Positions 56,424 through 64,000 of a stretch of DNA of 64,000 bases are shown piece after piece (within the stretch, counting starts at the first letter, position 1; the number at the start of each line of letters is the position of its first letter). Origin of the DNA: Polluticaenibacter yanchengensis (GTDB lineage Bacteria > Bacteroidota > Bacteroidia > Chitinophagales > Chitinophagaceae); the NCBI GenBank assembly GCA_027854065.1, contig JAQGEF010000013.1, positions 1 through 64,000 on the forward strand, read 5' to 3'. Position numbers and translations under genes: made by a program. The notes below the pieces were generated by a model, which saw only the letters and a list, made by a program, of their open reading frames with translations, ran no database searches and was not told the origin of the DNA.

Positions 56424-56944
56424 ATACAGTATTCCTCCAATATTATAAAACAGACTTTGGTAATTTAATCATAGGCGATTTTCAAAACCGGCTATGTTTA
56501 TTGGATTGGCAGTATCGTGCAAAGCGCGAACAGGTGGACGGGCGTATTGCCAATTATTTAAAAGCCGAATTTGTAGAAAAAGAAACCCCTCTCCACCAGG
56601 AAGTCATTGTCCAATTAGAAGAATACTTCAGGCAGCAGCGAACTAATTTCGATATCCCGTTATTATTAGCAGGTTCAGATTTTCAGAAAAAAGTATGGCA
56701 GGCGTTACTCGAAATTCCACATGGACAAACCGTTTCATACTTATCCCTTAGCAGGCAACTGGGTGATGAAAAAGCCATCCGGGCAGTTGCTTCAGCCAAT
56801 GGCGCCAATGCCATTTCCATTATTGTACCATGTCATAGAGTAATCGGTTCCGGCGGTGAATTAACAGGTTATGCTGGTGGTATCGATGCCAAAAAGAAAT
56901 TACTATTACTGGAAGGATATCGTTTCCAGCCGGAATTATTTTAA
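56420..56944 (+). CDS. ogt: Methylated-DNA-protein-cysteine methyltransferase
   Basis: 174 residues. Repairs O6-alkylguanine by transferring the alkyl group to its own cysteine, C138 in IIVPCHRVIGSGGELTGYAG. The DNA-binding helix-turn-helix with SDFQKKVWQALLEIPHGQTV is present. There is no AdaA-type regulatory domain. Start overlaps the previous stop by 4 nt. Confidence 0.95.
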   Translation: MNTVFLQYYKTDFGNLIIGDFQNRLCLLDWQYRAKREQVDGRIANYLKAEFVEKETPLHQEVIVQLEEYFRQQRTNFDIPLLLAGSDFQKKVWQALLEIPHGQTVSYLSLSRQLGDEKAIRAVASANGANAISIIVPCHRVIGSGGELTGYAGGIDAKKKLLLLEGYRFQPELF

Positions 56945-57115
56945 TTTTTATCAGGGGCTGGGAGCAGAGGCGAAACTGCCCGGCATCTGTCCGGGCTATA
57001 CATGGGGTGCCGTACCGTGCACTTATCCGATTTATACCGTTCGGTATATTACAGGGGCTTCTCTCTCCGGCACGGTACCAGCTCGTACCTCGCTGCCCAT
57101 TATATCCCGCAGCCC
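56945..57115 (-). repeat. Dispersed GC-rich intergenic repeat, copy D (inverted)
   Basis: On the minus strand it begins GGGCTGCGGG, contains GGTACGGCACCCC and AGCCCGGACAGATGCCGGG, and ends CAGCCCCTGATAAAAA. It shares the GCCGGAC..ATGCCGG module and the ends with the copy at 58018-58170. The rest of 57116-57330 shows no gene. Confidence 0.65.
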
Positions 57116-57330
57116 TTCATCATTTAAAATACTATCAACGCCTCCGGAATTCATCATCGTCCTTATCTGTCGGAATTTCGTTCTTACAGGATCTGGCTGA
57201 TCCGTTTAAGAGTCTTGCAATTAACTACGGCATTAAGCAATTTTCAGGATTGTGCTGTTATGTACAGGCAAAAAAAAGCCGCACATTAAGACTAATGCGC
57301 GGGATGAAAAAACTATGAAAACTGACTGCT

Positions 57331-57717
57331 TTAATAACCGGGATTCTGTTCCAGCTTTGGATTTACCAAACGCTCATTAAACGGAATCGGGAATAATAAC
57401 CTGTTCTGTGTAACATTATAAGTGGATGCTACTAAATTCGGATGATTACCACTTGCTTTTAAAGCGGCACCATAAGCGTTCATTACACTAATAGCATTGC
57501 CTGTTCTTACCAGGTCTAACCAGCGTTTATTTTCAAATGCCAGTTCCACCCGGCGCTCGTGTAAAATGATATTACGCAATTGAGCCTGGTTCGTATTGGT
57601 AATGTCCCCTAAATCGGCCCTTTTACGAACTTCATTCAGGTATGGCAGTGCCTCTGCAGATTTACCCTGCTCATTCAGTATCTCAGCCATGAATATTTGT
57701 TGTAAAATGGCAATCTA
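57331..57717 (-). pseudogene. SusD/RagB C-terminal remnant
   Basis: The open part encodes MAEILNEQGKSAEALPYLNE, VRKRADLGDI, IILHERRVELAFENKRWLDL, VRTG and a closing LFPIPFNERLVNPKLEQNPG-Y. This is the C-terminal quarter of a SusD protein (family length about 500) and ends normally. The frame is blocked by TAG at 57715, and no upstream SusD sequence follows, only AT-rich DNA. The ATG at 57690 is simply the alanine-glutamate region of the old domain. It is therefore a truncated relic. It lies between two oppositely oriented copies of the dispersed repeat. Confidence 0.85.
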
Positions 57718-58017
57718 AAATAAAAATATGACTATAAACGGAAGTAAAAGAAAATAAAAGAAAATAAATTCTAAGTGATCTGATTATTTAGAATATGTTT
57801 AATAAATTGATATAATATTTTATAATTTTCAGTAATTATCTCGATTTATGATTCTGTGATGTCATATTTTACTGATTAAATTCATTATGTTATTTTGTAT
57901 GAAAATCTTTTGTTCTTATAATTCGAACAAAATAAAAGAATACGAAATTTTTTTAACAAAAATTAACTAAATGTTTGTTTCGAATAAAAAATGTTGAAAA
58001 GAGAAAGAAAGTTTATG
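57718..58017. other. Very AT-rich region, no gene seen
   Basis: Roughly 300 nt dominated by A/T runs, between the SusD remnant and the dispersed repeat copy E. No coding frame or RNA structure recognised. Confidence 0.5.
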
Positions 58018-58170
58018 GGCTGCGGTGGACAACAGGCGGGCGCGCATTGCGCCCGGTACGAGCCCGTGAAAGTTAATGATGATAGTGTATGGTATGGCGA
58101 GTACGGCACCCTGTAGTACGCCGGACAAATGCCGGAATATGAATGAAATGTTGACAGCCCCAAATAAAAA
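58018..58170 (+). repeat. Dispersed GC-rich intergenic repeat, copy E
   Basis: Starts GGGCTGCGG and ends TTGACAGCCCCAAATAAAAA. Contains GAGTACGGCACCC and GCCGGACAAATGCCGG (a hairpin). The right end matches copy B base for base over CAGCCCCAAATAAAAA. Confidence 0.65.
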
Positions 58171-58224
58171 TTAAGATTTTGCGTAACGATGTTGTATATT
58201 AGAAATATTAAATATTTATGGCTG

Positions 58225-59340
58225 ATGATAAATGAAAACTTACTTTATAATATTGCATTGACACAGGTAAGCGGCATAAGCCATAAACTTGTAAAGCAAC
58301 TTCTGGCGCGTTACCCATCTGCAACGGATATATTTAATGAACGGAGAGACGTATTGCGCACACTGGAAGGGCTGAGTAAGGAAAAGGCAGATAATATAAA
58401 ACAATACAATGATTTTAAAACGATAGAAGCGCAGATCGATTTCGCGGTTAAACACAATATTGACATTAGGTTTTATACAGATGATGCCTATGCCTACCGG
58501 TTGCTGGAATGTGCGAATCACCCGCTTTTTTACTTTTGCAAGGGTGACACGGACCTTAATACCAAGAGGGTCATCAGCATTGTGGGTACCCGGGCAAATA
58601 GTGAGTATGGGCAATGGATGACGGAGAAATTGGTGGCAGATTTAAAGAGCTATAGCCCGGTTGTCATTAGCGGGATGGCTTATGGTATTGATACGATTTG
58701 TCACAAGGCATCAGTGAAGAATAATTTACTGACGGTAGGGGTGCTGGCACATGGCCTGGACTCTATTTATCCTCCTGAAAACAGGATACTGGCTAAGCAA
58801 ATGCTGGAATCGGGCGGTGCGTTGCTTACTGAATATTTTACGAACTCAAAGCCTGAGCGGTTTAATTTTCCTAACAGGAACCGGATTGTTGCGGGCATCA
58901 GCGATGCGACTATTGTAATAGAGACGAATGAAAAGGGTGGCAGTATGATAACAGCTGAACTCGCTTATAGTTATAAACGGGGATTGCTGGCAGTGCCGGG
59001 CCGGGTGAATGACAATAAGAGTTCGGGATGCCTGAAATTGATTGCTGCCAATAAGGCGAAAGTAATAACGGGGGCGGCAGATATTGCGAACCTGTTAAAG
59101 TGGAAAAGAAATGGGCAGTCAGGGAAGGAAGAGGCCGTGCAATCATCATTATTTATGGAATTGGATAATGATGAAACGCTTATTTATAATTTGCTGAAAA
59201 ACCATGAGCAACTGCAGATAGATGCGTTGTATCATTTATGTCCTATTACCAAACCGGAGATAGCGAACGCATTATTAACGATGGAGATTAAAAATATGAT
59301 AAAACGGATGCCAGGCATGATTTATAAACTTAATAATTAG
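58225..59340 (+). CDS. dprA: DNA-processing protein DprA
   Basis: 371 residues from ATG 58225; an upstream ATG at 58189 adds 12 atypical residues. DprA loads RecA on incoming single-stranded DNA in natural transformation. The N-terminal helical domain carries LTQVSGISHKLVKQLL, then the Rossmann-like core shows ISIVGTRANSEYGQ, VVISGMAYGIDTICHKAS, VGVLAHGLDSIYPPENR, LLTEYFTNSKPERFNFPNRN and GGSMITAELAYSYKRGLLAV. The C-terminal winged-helix-like part is present. Length is normal. Confidence 0.95.
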   Translation: MINENLLYNIALTQVSGISHKLVKQLLARYPSATDIFNERRDVLRTLEGLSKEKADNIKQYNDFKTIEAQIDFAVKHNIDIRFYTDDAYAYRLLECANHPLFYFCKGDTDLNTKRVISIVGTRANSEYGQWMTEKLVADLKSYSPVVISGMAYGIDTICHKASVKNNLLTVGVLAHGLDSIYPPENRILAKQMLESGGALLTEYFTNSKPERFNFPNRNRIVAGISDATIVIETNEKGGSMITAELAYSYKRGLLAVPGRVNDNKSSGCLKLIAANKAKVITGAADIANLLKWKRNGQSGKEEAVQSSLFMELDNDETLIYNLLKNHEQLQIDALYHLCPITKPEIANALLTMEIKNMIKRMPGMIYKLNN

Positions 59341-59387
59341 GATTATTACAATATATTTATCAAAATTTTTTAATTATATTTTTTCTG

Positions 59388-62300
59388 ATGATAAGAGTAC
59401 TGATAGCGACGCTGTTTTTGGGATTAGGATTTGGAACTGTGAATAGTTTTGCTCAAAACAATACAAAGAAATACCAATCGCTTTTGTGGCAGATAACGGA
59501 TGCGAAGGGGCATAAATCCTACTTGTTTGGCACCATGCATGTGAGCGATAAAATGGTATTTAATTTGGATGATAATTTCTATGACGCATTAAAATCTGTA
59601 CAAACGGTGGCATTGGAATTTGACCCGTCCAGTTGGGAGCCATTTTATGCTAAAAATGATCCGAAATATTTACCGTTCAGGGGACTGGCGCAATACAACC
59701 CTTATGCGGAGGCTGATTTTGAAAAATATATGCACCAATCGCAGTTCGCGCTCATCAATTATGAAAAGTTCATAGGTTATGCCCTGGGCCTGAAGCCTTC
59801 TAATATCAACTCGTTTTTATACCGCAACAGTAGCTTTACGGATAAGATGGATTACGAGGAGAATACTTACCTGGACCTGCATATATACCAGGCGGGCAGA
59901 AAGCTGAATAAAAAAATATTCGGCCTGGAGAATATGGAAACATCTGAGGAAATGGTGGAGAAAGCACGTTTATCTAATTTTAAAGATAAAAGTGTGGTGC
60001 GCTGGGATTATAAAAGCATGCCGAATATCGGGTATTCTCTTCAGGAGGCTTACAGGAAACAGGACCTGGACCAATTGGACAGTATTCAGGAATTGAGCAG
60101 TAAGAAACAATATCGCCAGATATTTTTAATAGACCGTAATATTATACAGGCTGCGAGTATTGACTCTATTATAAAAAAAGGCAACACAGTTTTTGCTGCA
60201 GTAGGTGCGGCGCATTTGCCGGGTGAGTTTGGAGTAATTGAAGAACTGAGGCGTAAAGGCTATACATTGACCCCGGTTAAAATAAGGCCGTTCAACAGCA
60301 CATTCAAAAATAAACTGGATTCTTTGTATACGAACCCTGTACTGAATACGGTAAGTACAACGGATCATTTTATTACAACGACAATGCCGGGCCAATGGTA
60401 CAACCTGACGAATAATGATGTTTACCTGCAATATACGGATATGCAAAACGGGGCATTTTATTCTTTGTACAGGCTGGTAACGTCCGCAGTATTCTACAAC
60501 CAGACGCCTGAGCAGGTTTTAGAAAAAGTAGATAGTTTGTCTTATGAACATATCCCGGGGAAAATCGTTTCCAAAAAAGATATTGTCATTAATGGCTATC
60601 CGGGCTTTGATGTGACCACTAAACTAAGCCGGGGAGATTTACAGCGTTTGTTTATTATAGCCACCCCGGTAGAATTGATCGTGGCAAAACTAAGCGGTAA
60701 TCCGAATTATGTTGAAAACTCTGATGCAGCAAAAGCGTTCTTTGGCAATTTCAGGATTAACGGAAGAGCAAAGTTATCGCAGCCATACCAACCGGCCTGG
60801 GGAGGTTTTTCCGTAAAACTGCCTCATGAGCCCTGGATTATAGAAAAGCTGAGCGCCGCAAGGAGCATTGTCCCGAGTTCTTATAATGCGTATGATTCTG
60901 CCACCAATACTGCTTACAGCATTACTAAAGTGATAATGCCGAGGGCTTACCTATGCGAAGAAGATACTTTTGAACTGAACCTGATGCGTGAGAGCTATGA
61001 AAGCAGTAAGAACTTTGATAAGCTGTTATCTAAGTCCAATCTTAAAATAGGCGGTTATCACGCACAGCTGGCCAATTTTAAATTAAAAGAGAATCTACAC
61101 AGCCAGGTTTTGTTTTTGATTCATGGTAATAGCTATTACAGTATTGTGGCACAAAGAAAAGCGGCGTTTAAAAAAACAATGGACCCTGTTCTTGCTTCAT
61201 TTAAGATAGAGCCATTTAAATACGGGCCGGCAACATTACAGGGCAATGAAGATTACGGGTTTACTGTAAAATCTAACCTGGAACTACCTTACAATAACCT
61301 GAAAAGCAGCCTGGGAAAATTTGAGGATGCCGGTTATGACAAGGCTTACGAATCTACGGTGGCTGTAGATTATTTTAAAAACTTCCGGACTTACAGGTTA
61401 AGAAATGATTCTACGGGTGAGGCCTTCAATATTGCAACTTATATTTTTCCTGAATATATACGCCTGAAAGATTCTGCAGACCTGTATGAAAATTTTATAG
61501 CAGAATATGAAAATGATGAGGATGATCCGTTAATCATACTTAAAAACACAAAAAGTAAAGAGGGCGATTGGGAGATCTGGCATAAAGTATATACACAGAA
61601 AAACAGCACCAGGATTTTAAGAAAGAAAGTTTGGTATAATAAGGATAAGGTTTATCTGATTACTCAATACACAGACAGTGTGTCCGCTCCGTCGGAGCTG
61701 GCTAAAAATATTTTTGAAAGCTTTAAGCCTTATGAAGCAAATTCCGGTAGCGATATTTATGCGTATAAAGGAAAACTGTTCAGCAATAATATTACCAGTA
61801 AGGATTCTGTTGTTTATAAAAAGGCATTGGACAGGATCAACTTTATTGATTTTACTAAGGAAGATTTGCCGGTGTTGAAACAATTTATTGATACGCTGAG
61901 CTGGAGCAGCAAGGAGTACCTGGATATTAAACTGAATACCATTAATGCGATTGGTTCTATTAATAACAAAGAGTCGGTAGAGCTACTGAAAGCACTTTAT
62001 GAAAAAGCTGGTGATACTGCTCAGTTCCAGATAGGTGTTTTAAAAGCATTGCTTAACCAGAAAAATGAAACTTCTTTTAATGCGTTCCAGGAGCTGATGA
62101 CATTGAACCCGCCTATTTCCCTGGACGAAGAGAATTCGCGTAAACTTTATGGCGGGTATGGGTTTAATGTAAAAAGCTATGCCGAGGGCCTGAACAAAAG
62201 AGTTCGTGATGAAAACTATGTATCCCGGAACGAAACTGCCATTAGCGCGCTGTATGATACCCTGGCATTAACGGAGAAAATAATGCCTAAGCTAATGGAC

Positions 62301-63182
62301 CTTATTGACCTGGAAGATTATAAATCTGACATCAACCAATTATTGATAAGCCTGGCAGATAGTAATTTGTTATCCCTGGACCTGGTAAAGCCACATGCGA
62401 ACAAATACCTGCTGGAAATAAACCAGAGCATTAAAAAAGCCTTTGCGGAAGAGCGGAACTTTGCTATTAATAAAAAGACAAATGAACTGGATGAATTCTA
62501 CGAGGAAGATGAAGAAGAGAAAGCTGTAGAGGACCAGACCTTAAGTTATAAAATTGACGAAGGGAGTATTATTAACAACTTTAAATTGCTGAAACCATTT
62601 TTCAATACCAACCCGCTTATAAAAGAATACTTTACTAAAGCGCTGACGATTGAAAATAAACAATTGAAATTTAACCTTGTTTCCAACTTCCATAAATCGT
62701 TTCCTGATGCTGTGCCGGATAGCATGTACCAGTTTTTTGCAAAAGACCTGAAGTACAGAAGCAATTTGTATGAGCAATTGCTGGAAGATACCTCCCTCAA
62801 TAAATTTCCTAAGCAATATGCTAAGCCCAATTTAATTGCAGAAAGTATTTTGACAGAGTCGTTCCGTAGTAAGCCGGATACATTTGTACTGGTATTGCAA
62901 CAGCAACATACTTTAGATAATGTGAAAGGCAATATTTACGCATACAAATACAAGGAAAATAAAAATAACAGTTTATGGCGTTGGGCAGTGGTTGGTTTAT
63001 TGCCTAATGATACGATGGAGATCAAGCGTAAGCTCAGGGTTACCAATAAGGATTTAGGGAAGGTAGATCTGGAGAAGAATGAAAAAGAAGAAGCTGCCCG
63101 ATTAATACAGCAGGCAATTAACAGCCGGAAGTATTATGCGCAATACTTCTATTATAAAAATGAAAATGAAATGGATTACTAG
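59388..63182 (+). CDS. TraB/GumN-domain protein with very long uncharacterised C-terminus
   Basis: 1264 residues. The signal peptide ends at VNSFAQ (about residue 23). Residues about 30-300 are a TraB/GumN-type domain: LLWQITDAKGHKSYLFGTMH at the start and FAAVGAAHLPGEFGVIEELR at the end, with the conserved GTMH and GxxH elements. TraB-family domains resemble Tiki/EreA-type metal-dependent hydrolases. The remaining ~960 residues repeat a pattern of small beta-rich modules (GFSVKLPHEPWI, YGFTVKSNLELP) followed by HEAT-like helices (INAIGSINNKESVELLKALY), and an acidic stretch EFYEEDEEEKAVED. A periplasmic or surface location is likely; function unknown. Confidence 0.8.
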   Translation: MIRVLIATLFLGLGFGTVNSFAQNNTKKYQSLLWQITDAKGHKSYLFGTMHVSDKMVFNLDDNFYDALKSVQTVALEFDPSSWEPFYAKNDPKYLPFRGLAQYNPYAEADFEKYMHQSQFALINYEKFIGYALGLKPSNINSFLYRNSSFTDKMDYEENTYLDLHIYQAGRKLNKKIFGLENMETSEEMVEKARLSNFKDKSVVRWDYKSMPNIGYSLQEAYRKQDLDQLDSIQELSSKKQYRQIFLIDRNIIQAASIDSIIKKGNTVFAAVGAAHLPGEFGVIEELRRKGYTLTPVKIRPFNSTFKNKLDSLYTNPVLNTVSTTDHFITTTMPGQWYNLTNNDVYLQYTDMQNGAFYSLYRLVTSAVFYNQTPEQVLEKVDSLSYEHIPGKIVSKKDIVINGYPGFDVTTKLSRGDLQRLFIIATPVELIVAKLSGNPNYVENSDAAKAFFGNFRINGRAKLSQPYQPAWGGFSVKLPHEPWIIEKLSAARSIVPSSYNAYDSATNTAYSITKVIMPRAYLCEEDTFELNLMRESYESSKNFDKLLSKSNLKIGGYHAQLANFKLKENLHSQVLFLIHGNSYYSIVAQRKAAFKKTMDPVLASFKIEPFKYGPATLQGNEDYGFTVKSNLELPYNNLKSSLGKFEDAGYDKAYESTVAVDYFKNFRTYRLRNDSTGEAFNIATYIFPEYIRLKDSADLYENFIAEYENDEDDPLIILKNTKSKEGDWEIWHKVYTQKNSTRILRKKVWYNKDKVYLITQYTDSVSAPSELAKNIFESFKPYEANSGSDIYAYKGKLFSNNITSKDSVVYKKALDRINFIDFTKEDLPVLKQFIDTLSWSSKEYLDIKLNTINAIGSINNKESVELLKALYEKAGDTAQFQIGVLKALLNQKNETSFNAFQELMTLNPPISLDEENSRKLYGGYGFNVKSYAEGLNKRVRDENYVSRNETAISALYDTLALTEKIMPKLMDLIDLEDYKSDINQLLISLADSNLLSLDLVKPHANKYLLEINQSIKKAFAEERNFAINKKTNELDEFYEEDEEEKAVEDQTLSYKIDEGSIINNFKLLKPFFNTNPLIKEYFTKALTIENKQLKFNLVSNFHKSFPDAVPDSMYQFFAKDLKYRSNLYEQLLEDTSLNKFPKQYAKPNLIAESILTESFRSKPDTFVLVLQQQHTLDNVKGNIYAYKYKENKNNSLWRWAVVGLLPNDTMEIKRKLRVTNKDLGKVDLEKNEKEEAARLIQQAINSRKYYAQYFYYKNENEMDY

Positions 63183-63183
63183 T

Positions 63184-63214
63184 AAAAAAGCGGGATTTCA
63201 AATCCCGCTTTTTT
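63184..63214 (+). terminator. Terminator of the TraB-domain gene
   Basis: AAAAAAGCGGGATTT / AAATCCCGCTTTTTT: 9-bp GC stem flanked by A- and T-runs, so it works in either direction. Confidence 0.9.
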
Positions 63215-63251
63215 ATGCATTAAACGACATTGTGTATATTTTAACAATTAT

Positions 63252-63296
63252 AACTAAATTTATAGTTGTAAAACTAAAAATGTAGTTATATATTTG
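63252..63296 (+). promoter_or_regulatory. BlaI-type tandem operator overlapping a consensus promoter
   Basis: Two copies of the dyad AACTA-N6-TAGTT (63252-63267 and 63272-63287) lie 20 nt apart. This matches the 14-bp ACTA...TAGT layout of BlaI/MecI operators. The promoter is embedded: TTG at 63266-63268 overlaps the right arm of the first dyad, then 20 nt, then TATATTTG at 63289-63296 directly after the second. Bound repressor would cover the polymerase site. Confidence 0.75.
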
Positions 63297-63354
63297 TTTT
63301 GTAATTACAAGTCAACAATTGCAATTAATTCAACTTAGTAAACAGGAGCATAAA

Positions 63355-63720
63355 ATGAAAATGCCGGATAAGAATATAACAAAGGCTGAAGAACAGGTAA
63401 TGCATGCTTTATGGCAGGCAGGTGATTCTTTTCTGAAAGACATTGTAGAAGCAATGCCTCAGCCACACCCACACAGTAACACCGTTGCCACACTTTTGAA
63501 GAATTTAATAGATAAAGGTTATGTCACCACTACGGTTTTCGGACGCAATAATATGTACAAAGCCATGATTGGTAAAGACGATTATGCATCAGAATCATTA
63601 GGTTCTATTGTCAGCAATTATTTTAACGGTTCTTACCAAAATGCCGTTTCAATGATGGTTGATAAAAATGAGATCAGCATTAACGACCTGGAACTGTTGC
63701 TAAAGCAGTTGAAAAAATAA
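63355..63720 (+). CDS. BlaI/MecI/CopY-family transcriptional repressor
   Basis: 121 residues from ATG 63355, preceded by AGGAG at a suitable distance; the frame is open from 63319. The winged helix-turn-helix is ITKAEEQVMHALWQAGDSFL followed by HSNTVATLLKNLIDKGYVTT, and the C-terminal dimerisation part ends DLELLLKQLKK. BlaI repressors are inactivated by proteolysis signalled by BlaR1-type membrane metalloproteases, and a BlaR1-like gene begins 43 nt downstream. The tandem operators in its own promoter indicate autorepression. Confidence 0.93.
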   Translation: MKMPDKNITKAEEQVMHALWQAGDSFLKDIVEAMPQPHPHSNTVATLLKNLIDKGYVTTTVFGRNNMYKAMIGKDDYASESLGSIVSNYFNGSYQNAVSMMVDKNEISINDLELLLKQLKK

Positions 63721-63763
63721 CCTTTTCTATTAAAAACATTCTATAACATAAAACTTTATACAT

Positions 63764-64000
63764 ATGCATCCAGTAATGGTTTACCTCTTAAAAATGGTTA
63801 TTTGCAGTAGCATCTTATTTGCTTACTACAGATTTGCGTTGTTCAACAAAAAGTTTCATGTTTGGAATCGATTTTACCTGTTAGCTATTACCGGTGTTTC
63901 CATTTTAGCTCCTTTTATAGAGATTCCTATTTTAGAAACGTCGCGCCCGGAATTCAGGCACGTGGCTACGGCCATGCCCTGGCATATTGAAAGCGTTTAT
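63764..64000 (+). CDS. BlaR1/M56-family membrane protein, N-terminal part (cut by window edge)
   Basis: 79 codons are visible from ATG 63764: MHPVMVYLLKMVICSSILFA, YYRFALFNKKFHVWNRFYLL, then a second hydrophobic segment and PFIEIPIL. 'YxxfaL.NkkfhxwNRxYLL' is the usual start of Bacteroidota BlaR1-like M56 proteins. The HExxH domain would lie beyond the window. It follows the blaI-type repressor by 43 nt, the standard sensor-repressor pair; many Bacteroidota members carry TonB or other domains at the C-terminus. Confidence 0.85.
   Translation, partial: MHPVMVYLLKMVICSSILFAYYRFALFNKKFHVWNRFYLLAITGVSILAPFIEIPILETSRPEFRHVATAMPWHIESVY

Noticed and set aside
57007..57318. Frames over the GC-rich block after ogt
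   Set aside because: They lie in dispersed repeat copy D, which has other copies with no conserved frame.

Overview
The window looks like a chromosomal segment of a Bacteroidota bacterium, most likely family Chitinophagaceae or a close relative. The evidence is a SusC/SusD pair, a PorX-type response regulator, a protease with a type IX secretion sorting tail, a Bacteroidota-style fused E1 dehydrogenase, and promoters of the TTG-N~20-TAnnTTTG type. No rRNA or tRNA gene was seen.

Layout. 1-5.7 kb: an M20 amidohydrolase and purL. 6.1-13.7 kb: a complete type II-C CRISPR-Cas locus, with a tracrRNA divergent from cas9, then cas9-cas1-cas2 and a 30-repeat array of 46-nt repeats. 13.8-20.7 kb: a metallopeptidase-like lipoprotein, a divergent nucleotidyltransferase-like protein, a large propeller/barrel outer-membrane protein and an esterase. 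21.4-23.9 kb: porX-gatC-ABC ATPase, probably one operon. 24.2-31.4 kb: a SusC-SusD-metallohydrolase-lipoprotein operon with a consensus promoter. 31.6 kb: an orphan Imm53 immunity gene. 32-46 kb: mainly housekeeping genes (rsmG, a glycosyltransferase, a beta-lactamase-fold hydrolase, proline dehydrogenase, fused E1, two DUF1573 proteins, cysM, mscS, rnhB, queA). 46-51.6 kb: an 1801-residue subtilase. 51.6-57 kb: a small lipoprotein, coaE, an HldE-type kinase, a DUF4282 protein, an MBL hydrolase, an NAD(P)-binding protein and ogt. 57.3-57.7 kb: a SusD remnant. 58.2-64 kb: dprA, a TraB-domain giant protein, and a blaI/blaR1-type regulator pair cut off by the window edge.

The CRISPR locus is the most informative part. 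Several independent signs say the array is read on the minus strand, towards cas2 and against the cas genes. The tracrRNA anti-repeat fits only minus-strand crRNAs. A terminator-like hairpin followed by a T-run on the minus strand lies between cas2 and the first repeat. Each repeat carries a promoter-like TTG/TAnnTTTG pair on the minus strand. The one degenerate repeat sits at the far end and keeps exactly the promoter part. Two pairs of adjacent spacers encode the same peptides with synonymous differences, so the array appears to record two encounters with related invaders.

The intergenic regions carry a dispersed GC-rich repeat family (five copies here, ends GGGCTG/CAGCCC) and two other intergenic palindromic elements. 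The SusD remnant lies between two oppositely oriented copies of the first family.
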